Program-made: the position numbers and the translations under genes
From: Glandiceps talaboti
Lineage: Eukaryota; Hemichordata; Enteropneusta; Spengelidae
DNA length: 47,500 nt
Direction of reading: 5' to 3'
NCBI RefSeq assembly: GCF_964340395.1
Contig: NC_135563.1
Span: 2,200,001-2,247,500, forward strand
In this document: piece by piece, positions 40,486-47,500 of the stretch
Numbering within the stretch: position 1 is the stretch's first letter
How the letters are laid out: every line of letters begins with the position of its first letter
The notes under the pieces: generated by a model
The model's database searches: none
The model's input: only the letters and a program-made list of their open reading frames with translations
What the model was told of the DNA's origin: nothing

Positions 40486-41673
40486 GTAAGTGTTGCTTGA
40501 GATCCTCCTTATAAGTCTATCATTAAACCACTTTAATAGAAGAACTTTGGGGTAAATCCAATTAAAGATTATGTGCGTCTTTTTTGAAAACACTACTATG
40601 TAGCATAATGACTACATCAAAATGTCGTAAAACGAAGTAGACGGCACACGTTATAGTCAATTTGTCAACCTGTAATGAAATTTCACGCTTTTCAAACGAT
40701 TTGCTTTGTAAGTGGTCTCGAGCAGAATATGGTCGTATTAAACTAAGAGATCAACTCAAATTGAAGAAGAATTCAAAAGAAATCAGAAGACTGTTATGAA
40801 TTGTCGCAGATTCTCTTAAAATTCGTTTTAATACATCTTTATATTTGAATTCGCCCTAAATGAGTATATTTCTCGTTTGATATGATTGTAAAATTGCACG
40901 CCCAACCTTAAAATGTACACCAACAGGAAATGTCCTAAGATTGTAGTATTTCCTGCAGATGACTGTTCAGCTATTCGTTGAGGTCGAAACCCCCTTGGAA
41001 TGTGCACTATCCTTTTAGATTTCAAAGAAAAAAATAAAATGGTCTCATTCCTGACTCTCGGAGTTGACGTCAAAATATCTAAAAACCATGTTTTTCGTGT
41101 TTATTTGCAGGTAGACCATCAGTCAATAACGTTCAGAGTAACAAAGTTGTAGAGAAGAAAAACAAAGAGGATGATCGTCACCAACAGAAACAACGTCAGC
41201 GAAGAAAACCTCGTGTGTTGTTTTCTCAGGCACAGGTGTTCGAACTTGAACGTCGTTTCAAACAGCAACGCTACCTATCTGCCCCTGAAAGAGAACATTT
41301 AGCTAATGTGCTCAAGTTGACATCGACACAGGTGAAAATTTGGTTTCAAAACCGTCGATACAAATGTAAACGCCAACGTCAGGACAAGACTCTAGAACTG
41401 GCCACTCAGCCGGCACCGAGACGTGTTGCCGTGCCAGTTTTAGTCCGAGACGGTAAACCGTGTTTAGGGAGTCCTCCGCCGTATGGTTACAATAACAACT
41501 ATAACAGTGCATGTACATATTCTAACTATAACTGTAGTAACGTGAATATGAGCCCTTACACTACCCCATATACATACAGTAACACTTCGTACAGCCTTCC
41601 AAGCGTAAATGTACAACCAACAACATACTCAATGCAACCACAGCCGGTTCCCCAGGGAGTCAGAGCGTGGTGA
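40137..41673 (+). CDS. Nkx2-5: NK4-class homeobox transcription factor (tinman / Nkx2-5 family), two exons
   Basis: The spliced product (40137-40485 joined to 41111-41673) is 303 residues. Seen: TN repressor motif [11 protein letters not shown] (residues 10-20); Gln/His-rich stretch (23-34) and a five-His run (80-84); basic lead-in, then homeodomain (147-206) with recognition helix [11 protein letters not shown], including Trp48, Asn51 and the NK2-class Tyr54; NK2-specific domain [17 protein letters not shown] (220-236); a Tyr/Asn/Ser/Pro-rich tail (about 239-292); and C-terminal GVRAW (299-303). Known of the family: NK4 proteins are nuclear DNA-binding factors for TCAAGTG-like sites and specify heart and visceral mesoderm, where TN recruits Groucho-type co-repressors. 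The vertebrate Nkx2-3/2-5/2-6 members end in a similar GIRAW. Inferred: this is the single NK4 orthologue, with a mesodermal role. Length is close to the vertebrate proteins. No frameshift or missing key residue is seen. No second homeobox (WFQNRR) was found in the window. Confidence 0.97.
40486..41110 (+). other. Nkx2-5: Intron 1 of NK4/Nkx2-5 (phase 1)
   Basis: This 625-bp GT-AG intron has donor GTAAGTG and acceptor TTATTTGCAG. Joining across it rebuilds an AGT (Ser) codon and keeps one frame into the homeodomain. It lies about 30 codons upstream of the homeodomain, where NK4 genes of other animals also carry an intron. It contains a perfect CRE-type palindrome TGACGTCA at 41065-41072, 38 bases before the end of the intron. 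No other feature is recognised in it. Confidence 0.93.
41111..41673 (+). CDS. Nkx2-5: NK4/Nkx2-5 coding exon 2 (homeodomain, NK2-SD, GVRAW)
   Basis: This exon encodes the rest of codon 117 and residues 118-303, ending at TGA 41671-41673. The homeodomain maps to 41200-41379. It differs from the human NKX2-5 homeodomain, as I remember it, at only a few positions, for example Phe instead of Tyr in the first helix and EHLAN in place of DQLAS. The NK2-specific domain follows 13 residues after the homeodomain. The final codons give GVRAW directly before the stop, which supports both the stop and the absence of a third coding exon. Confidence 0.96.
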
Positions 41674-42529
41674 CGTCCCATCCACCCATCGACCAGCACG
41701 AGACCACCAAGGCTTTGAAGCAGTTAGCATTTGTATTCGTCCTGTGTTAAAAAGGAGTCCAAGCCCACGAGTTGGATTTGATCTTGTACAGATGCGACAC
41801 TGTCTAAATAGTCTCAACATGGGATTGGCCGAGTGATGATGGATACTGTTGTCCGGTGCAGTGGTTCCTCGCATCCGAAGCACTCCGTTGTTTGACGTGA
41901 ACTCACTGCAGCTATTTGTGTATTGTACAGAGGACAAACTGTTACATGCAACGAGACAATAACAGATAAGTGAGTTTGACAATGCAAATAAGGAGTTATT
42001 CTATAACGAAAAAATTGAAAGTATTAACTTTGAATTTGTTCACATGTATATTTATTATATGAGAGGACAAGTTACCGATTACCTTGTGTTACTGAATTGA
42101 ATTTGTTGTCCACAAAAATAATGTAACTCCGTTACTTATTACGAAAAGTGATAAATCAAACTGAGTTCAAACTTGCTAAATCAAGATTAATGTAGCGGAT
42201 AGATAATGTTGGTTAACATTTCGAAATAGACGGTTTGAAGACAATCGTTAGCTGTAATTTCACGAATCCATATATGATGCAGGACAGCAAAAGTATACCA
42301 TATACATATAGGTTACACATGTAGGCATATTGTGAGATATAGATATTCGTCCATAAAACAGTCTATTCATTAAATCGGATTTGTTTAGAAGATCTACATA
42401 TTTTGTTTCTGATATTAGTACATTTATATATTCTGACAGCGTGTCATATCCGACACATGAAGTCAAAATTAAGTTCTAAAGATTACTTTAAAATGTTAGT
42501 CGATTCAGGATTCTTCTCTCCAGGAACGT

Positions 42530-42535
42530 AATAAA
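42530..42535 (+). terminator. Candidate poly(A) signal AATAAA (proximal)
   Basis: AATAAA lies about 860 bases after the NK4 stop codon. It is one of two candidates for the 3' end of the transcript. Confidence 0.35.
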
Positions 42536-42835
42536 ACTGTAACATGAAAATCAACCTATGCATTTTAATTGCTTTGTGATTTCAACGCCTTGGAAGACAT
42601 AAAGATAGTGCCATATTTCATTGCTTCAGTCTTCAAACACCCGTACATCGACAGAATAAGTATTAAAGTGGGCATTCTTTTACAAAACTGTCGATATTTT
42701 GTTTATATTACATTCTACTACAGTATTAGAAATACAAGTGTCATGACGTAACGATATATTTAGATGTAGTTTCACTGTAGTACAAATGTACTAGATGTCC
42801 AGTCTTACCTTGTCAATGTAAATAACCACGAATCA

Positions 42836-42841
42836 AATAAA
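42836..42841 (+). terminator. Candidate poly(A) signal AATAAA (distal)
   Basis: AATAAA lies about 1.16 kb after the NK4 stop codon. It is followed by a T-rich stretch and a GT-containing stretch within about 40 bases, as expected for a cleavage site. Confidence 0.4.
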
Positions 42842-44250
42842 ACAGCATTGCAGTTGACATCATTTTAGTTACTGGTCAGTTGCACCCGTACGTAACCTTG
42901 CAAAGAGTGTTCTTCAGGATGTTATACGTTCCAAACATACCGTACACTGTACAGTTACAATCGCCACCTTGTATAATACATCATTTCCGATAAATTTATA
43001 TTCGACATTTTCCCACTGGGTTTTGGTCTGAGATCGGATAGCGTCAATGCTTTATATATCCACCATTTCATGTTGACTTTTACGCCCGGGCGTAGCTCAT
43101 GTGTGATGTCTTTGATCACACCCGTTTCAATCATTTTGTATTTTATCCCTTCGTACAATGTCATTGTAAAACATCGCAATCCAATTTCTAGAAATAGTGT
43201 TGTATCTTTATTATATTGTGTCATACAGTGCAAATTTAGATATGTTGATGAAGTGCATTTCATGATTTTTTTGTACCGGCTATACTCATTTCATCATAAC
43301 CTAAATTGTTATCATGTTATGCCGTCTTTGAAAACGTAAGCTTGTAGATCAAATCAATAACAAGTAGACTTGTATGTTAATATGAGATGGAAAGTCGAAA
43401 GGAATATACAACTCTAGATTATCGTAAAATCCGGCGTCCCAAGCGTGTGCGAAGATTAGCAATAGAAAATACAAGGGGTGTGTATTTTAACCGCTCTTCC
43501 GTCTTTTATTAAGCAATACATCCAAGGAAATGGGACTCGAGCGACACGAACAAAAATGTTAGAAGAGCATTTAGTGAGCTTCATTCAGAGTTGACAAAGG
43601 CCAACAAAAGGGACCATTTTCATGGGCATTACAGAATTATTGAGTGATATGTCGGGAGAGTGGGGCCAGTAAACAAATCAAATTGCTACAATTAACCCTC
43701 CTCTTACCTACGCGTTATCAAAAGAATATGATTAGGATTTTACTCAGTAAATAACGGTCTTCAATAGTTAGAGTGAAAAGTGGTGCAGACACAACTATTG
43801 TGTTTGTTAATTGCTTCTCTCAACCAAGCATCGCGATATTACATCTCGTATTTCACAAAGTATTCACTATACGACCGTCAGAACATCGGCCTATGGCATC
43901 CCTAGAAATTTCCCTGCAATTAGTGGTTATAGGTGGAAAATGACACATTTGTCTGACAAAATATTTGGTTATGTCGACCAAAGCTTCCTCTTTTTGCTTT
44001 TTAATCACGCTGTTTTAGCTGATCCGTCTATCGCATAGAGTAGCAGGGATTTAACACCATCACTAGGCCTAGGGTGATAAATAACGGGACAGGAACATTA
44101 CCACGCTATGAATGACGAATTTGTAAAAACCCTGATTCCTGATAAACTGAATTTTTCACAAAATATGATCAGTAAAGATTGCTGTTTTTAGTTTTGATTT
44201 AAAATACTGGATCAAATTACGTGTGCAGAAAAGTACCATAAATGAAAATC
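42842..44250. other. Intergenic downstream of NK4
   Basis: Holds the unrecognised 102-codon - strand frame and a shorter + strand frame at 43811-44038 with no motif. No second NK-cluster homeobox is present. Confidence 0.5.
42955..43263 (-). other. Unrecognised - strand open frame of 102 codons
   Basis: This is the longest repeat-free open frame outside the NK4 gene and the upstream - strand frame at 10571-10903. It begins at ATG (43263) and ends at TAA (42955). Its central part (TLYEGIKYKMIE, ITHELRPGVKVNMKWW, LRPKPSGK) is hydrophilic and looks more protein-like than other chance frames. I recognise no family, no signal peptide and no membrane segment, and found no poly(A) signal close downstream. 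It lies 3' of and convergent with the NK4 gene. It may be a gene fragment, a lone exon or chance. Confidence 0.15.
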
Positions 44251-44265
44251 ATGTATGTATGTATG

Positions 44266-44294
<29 letters not shown>
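44251..44294. repeat. (ATGT)n microsatellite, left
   Basis: Eleven perfect ATGT repeats. It pairs in the same orientation with the tract at 44567-44632. Confidence 0.95.
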
Positions 44295-44296
<2 letters not shown>

Positions 44297-44566
44297 TCTA
44301 ATTATCATGATTATTGGGTATTTTTTTAAATTTCAGGCGTATTCTATTGGGTTCTATTAGGTGCGTGCGAATTTAAGAACTTATCCCACGTATAACCGTT
44401 TATTTATATCACGCGCGGTTTTGTTCCATTATATTTAGAAATGTTCGGGTTTTCACCTGGCATTTCTCTGTCTCGCCAATTTTTCCTTTGAAAAAGAATA
44501 TTTATTCGAAACGTCGGATTTAACAGCTATATATACGGACTGGTTTATTAGTTCCTTATGCATTTC
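44295..44566 (+). mobile_element. Possible small element between two ATGT tracts
   Basis: A 272-bp unique segment lies between two same-orientation ATGT microsatellites. It contains GAATATTTATTCGAAACGTCGG (split here as GAATATTTATTC then GAAACGTCGG, about 44496-44517): a short stem followed by GAAACGTC, a form I associate from memory with the ends of repetitive elements in invertebrate genomes. Either an element inserted into a microsatellite, or a retroelement whose ends seed ATGT repeats. No coding frame is seen. Confidence 0.3.
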
Positions 44567-44632
44567 TATGTATGTATGTATGTATGTATGTATGTATGTA
44601 TGTATGTATGTATGTATGTATGTATGTATGTA
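44567..44632. repeat. (TATG)n microsatellite, right
   Basis: About 16 perfect TATG repeats. It gives the spurious - strand frame near 44453-44635. Confidence 0.95.
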
Positions 44633-45398
44633 CACATGGTTGTACGGTGATTCGTTCTATAAAGACGCAAACTGAACTGGCAGGCCCCGATAATTAAAAC
44701 CTCGCCCTACGTAATTAACGTAAACATGTTCCTTTATATTCAGAGTAACAACTAATGGTATTTTCATAACGTACAATATTCCTATGAAATTGTTAAAGAA
44801 TAATACTAAATGTTAAACAAGGTTATAATCGTCACCAGATCGAAGGTGGCGTCACAACCCCTAGGGGAAATGAACAAGCTAGGTGAATGACAATCGAATA
44901 GTTCATCCATAAATGTTTGTTATTCTGTGTATGGTTTCAAAAATTGATTCTAAATTCTTGGATGTGTAACTTCAAAGATTTCCTTTCGATCATCATACCC
45001 TATTTGTTCTAGTACTGAAGAAGACGTTGACGCTGACTAGTTAGGCGTATATTTGACCAGAGTTCTGCCTCAATACTTTTATATTTCACTTAATATTCTC
45101 ATTTGAAGTGTCGCATCAAACAAATACTTGATTTTAGAGATCAAACATCACGACTTTAAATACTTGAACTTGAACAAGTCAAGTTTGAGGATGGTTCAAA
45201 GTTGTCATTAAATCACCTTAGAATTCAAGTCATAACACAAATCTTATGTCACATTTACTATGTAATCAATTTATAATTAACACAATTTAAGGTGAAGTCA
45301 ACGTTTTGACTTTTTGACTAAAAATCTGTTCAACTTGACTTTTTTTGTCGTTTGTACGAACAATGAGTTAAAATTGATCCGTGAAATAGATGTAAAGT
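44633..45398. other. Intergenic, nothing recognised
   Basis: AT-rich unique sequence. Near 45120-45300 there are loose repeats of ACTTGA-like words but no register. Confidence 0.6.

Positions 45399-45487
<89 letters not shown>
45399..45487. repeat. (TA)n microsatellite
   Basis: About 44 TA dinucleotides with one TACA interruption near 45411. Confidence 0.97.
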
Positions 45488-45489
<2 letters not shown>

Positions 45490-45660
45490 CTTGTAGGGTA
45501 GTAGTGTTCTAGATCGGCCTGACTTCCAATCCCAGAATAAAATACTAATAAGAGATCTAGACGTTTCCCATCTTCTTCAACTTACTATACGACGATACGA
45601 CGTAGTTTATGACAAGTACCAAACGTGATATTTGTTTCACCCATCAGAAAATATATATAT

Positions 45661-45662
45661 TG

Positions 45663-45700
<38 letters not shown>

Positions 45701-45754
45701 CCTGTCTACCTGTCTGTCTGTCTGTCTGTGTATGTGTGTGTGTGTGTGTGTGTG
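45661..45754. repeat. Compound microsatellite (CTGT)n / (TG)n
   Basis: CTGT repeats with two CTAC interruptions, passing at about 45729 into a TG run. Confidence 0.96.
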
Positions 45755-45764
45755 ATTGTAATGA

Positions 45765-45980
45765 CCTGACTTTCGACTCATGACTTAAAGTTGTCGTTAG
45801 TCAATCAAATTGTTCTTCTCAAAACTAAATGTATCGTTCATCTCGAGTCAAAGTTGCCATTCATCTTAGTAAAGATTCAAAGTTTTCCTGTCGTTCGTCC
45901 AATGACTCACAAGTATTCTTCTAGAGATTAAAAGTTGTCGTTCGTCTCAAGACTCGTAAAAAGTTAGTCGTCTAAATTTA
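45765..45980. repeat. Decayed tandem repeat, period about 31 bp
   Basis: Several diverged copies around AAAGTTGTCGTTCGTCTC can be followed (for example AAAGTTGTCGTTAGTC, AAAGTTGCCATTCATC, AAAAGTTGTCGTTCGTC). It looks like an old minisatellite losing its register. Similar wording occurs weakly near 45180-45210. Confidence 0.5.
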
Positions 45981-46108
45981 AAACATGTAAATTTGAACAA
46001 TTTGAAACTTGTATAATCCGTTTATGAATTATTTAACATGTTTCTTTTATGCCAAGAATCAGTAAAAATAGCACCACCGGTGAATAGATCAATCTGTTTC
46101 CACAATTT

Positions 46109-46668
46109 ACAATTAGGATAGACACTGTAAAGGTGGTACAATTAGGATAGTCACTGTAAAGGTGGTACCATTAGGATAGACACTGTAAAGGTGGTACAAT
46201 TAGGATTAACACTGTAAAGGTGGTACAATTAGGATAGACACTGTAAAGGTGGTACAATTAGGATAGACACTGTAAAGGTGGTACAATTAGGATAGACACT
46301 GTAAAGGTGGTACAATTAGGATAGACACTGTAAAGGTGGTACAATTAGGATAGACACTGTAAAGGTGGTACAATTAGGATAGACACTGTAAAGGTGGTAC
46401 AATTAGGATAGACACTGTAAAGGTGGTACCATTAGGATAGACACTGTAAAGGTGGTACAATTAGGATAGACACTGTAAAGGTGGTACCATTAGGATAGAC
46501 ACTGTAAAGGTGGTACAATTAGGATAGACACTGTAAAGGTGGTACCATTAGGATAGACACTGTAAAGGTGGTACCATTAGGATAGACACTGTAAAGGTGG
46601 TACAATTAGGATAGACACTCGACTGCAAAGGTGGTACAATTAGGATAGTCACTGTAAAGGTGGTACAA
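46109..46668. repeat. 29-bp minisatellite array (about 19 copies)
   Basis: The unit is 29 bp, TACAATTAGGATAGACACTG followed by TAAAGGTGG. The only common variant is TACCATTAGG for TACAATTAGG. One copy near 46617 has a 5-bp insertion (CACTCGACTGC). The near identity of copies points to recent expansion. Confidence 0.96.
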
Positions 46669-47394
46669 GAGAGTTGAATTAATGTACAATTTAGCTAAAA
46701 GAAAATCCTTAAGATGTTTTCCGTTTTTCCATCGTTGTTTGGTACAGGTTATTCCAGACCACCTCATGTTACAATCCTTAATTGTCTGTAGACATTTTGT
46801 GGCGTGTTATCGTTATTTATGTCATACCACTGTCTGTATTCCTAGCCTCATTACGTACTGTCTATTCATTTTCACTGTGCCAATATGGCTATTATACTGG
46901 TATCAATTCTTCGAATGCACTTGCAACTTTCAATGCAATGAATATTTCTTATTGATGTGTCGATCGCCTTTAAAAATCTGCATCATGCAAATTGAATGTG
47001 TTTACTTCGGATGCTGACGACTGAAAGTGGGTTTTATTGTATATACAGCAACAATCACAATGTAGCTTTATCTTTCCTGGTTTTTTTCCCGAATTCTTCA
47101 TTAGTACTAAGAGATTAAGTTAAGTTTCTTTGATAGTGTATACTAATATAAGTTTAATACAGAAAGCTTTGGAATTTAACTTTTTGAAGTCAATAGCTTT
47201 CTTGTTATAGGAAAATTGCCTTTGAGAATAGACTGTCCTGCATTGACAGGCGGAAACTGTCATGTATTGAAGTCGAGCACTTTCGGCTTAATATTTAGTG
47301 AAAGCAAGCTGTCATCCATGTGAGTGACGGAAGGTGTTACTCATTACCTCAAAATTAGCATGAAATCATACAATTTCTCACTCCGCTCAAATTT
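46669..47394. other. Intergenic, unsupported 111-codon frame
   Basis: A + strand frame starting at ATG 46682, just after the 29-bp array, is Cys- and aromatic-rich and ends at 47017. It has no recognisable domain and its composition follows the local AT-rich DNA, so I do not call it a gene. Confidence 0.5.
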
Positions 47395-47480
47395 AATATT
47401 CCATTTCGGAATATTAGGACCTTTCAATGAAGCCGTGTTATCGCTGATAAGCGGCTGCCACATTTTCGGACCTTTGATCT
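47395..47480. promoter_or_regulatory. Cluster of palindrome, GATA dyad and TCF-type site
   Basis: Seen within 86 bases: a perfect 8-bp inverted repeat AATATTCC / GGAATATT with 5-bp spacer (47395-47415); a GATA dyad TTATC-GCT-GATAA (47438-47450, with TGATAAG at 47445-47451); and CCTTTGATCT (47471-47480), a full TCF/LEF-type match. This lies 5.7 kb downstream of the NK4 stop. GATA and Wnt inputs are known for NK4 genes; that this is an enhancer of this gene is inference. Confidence 0.25.
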
Positions 47481-47500
47481 TTAAAACTGGAAAGTACTTT

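Larger units (their letters stand above)
41674..42841 (+). other. Nkx2-5: Probable 3' UTR of NK4/Nkx2-5
   Basis: AT-rich sequence without a recognisable gene follows the stop codon. Canonical AATAAA polyadenylation signals on the + strand occur at 42530-42535 and 42836-42841, which would give a 3' UTR of roughly 0.9 or 1.2 kb. The exact end cannot be read without transcript data. Confidence 0.5.

Noticed and set aside
46682-47017. 111-codon frame after the 29-bp array
   Set aside because: Composition follows AT-rich background, rich in Cys and aromatic residues without any domain pattern.
41674-47500. A second NK-cluster homeobox (such as NK3/bagpipe) next to NK4
   Set aside because: No WFQNRR-encoding segment other than the one at about 41339 was found on either strand.

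Overview
This is an AT-rich animal nuclear genomic window. It holds GT-AG introns, long minisatellite arrays, many microsatellites, and one certain protein-coding gene. That gene is a two-exon NK4-class homeobox gene (tinman / Nkx2-5 family) on the + strand. Coding exon 1 is 40137-40485, the intron is 40486-41110 and coding exon 2 is 41111-41673, giving a predicted protein of 303 residues. It has the full set of family marks: the TN motif near the N-terminus, an NK2-class homeodomain with Tyr54, the NK2-specific domain and a C-terminal GVRAW. The sequence alone does not fix the species. An invertebrate bilaterian (lophotrochozoan or invertebrate deuterostome) is my inference from the well-preserved NK4 architecture and repeat-rich AT-rich flanks.

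Layout. 1-8260: no recognisable gene. 8261-9055: a 28-bp minisatellite. 9336-9481: TATG/ATGG microsatellite. 9823-10190: an imperfect inverted repeat. 10973-11071: a possible small coding exon with a strong start context and donor. 12921-19804: a 6.9-kb array of about 246 copies of another 28-bp unit, with nested higher-order repeats. 24801-29019: about 114 copies of a 37-bp unit. 29195-30426: about 25 copies of a 49-bp unit. 31351-32133: about 17 copies of a 45-50-bp unit, partly as 91-bp dimers. 33272-33358: a possible second exon, phase-compatible with the one at 10973. 35558-35950: nearly nine copies of a 45-bp unit that carries the NK2-class binding motif TCAAGTG. 36591-36860: a probable retrotransposon 3' end. 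39700-42841: the NK4 locus with promoter region and 3' UTR. 42842-47500: intergenic, with microsatellites, a possible small element between two ATGT tracts, a 29-bp minisatellite at 46109-46668, and a cluster of GATA/TCF-like sites at the right edge.

The seven large arrays cover roughly 31% of the window and their units look unrelated to each other. Six of the seven lie upstream of the homeobox gene. The most testable idea is that the 45-bp array about 4.2-4.6 kb upstream of the NK4 start (seven perfect TCAAGTG motifs plus one variant, in exact 45-bp register) works as a repeat-built autoregulatory element. The other arrays are most simply read as satellite expansion in a gene-poor flank. Most open frames here are chance products of repeats and are not annotated as genes.
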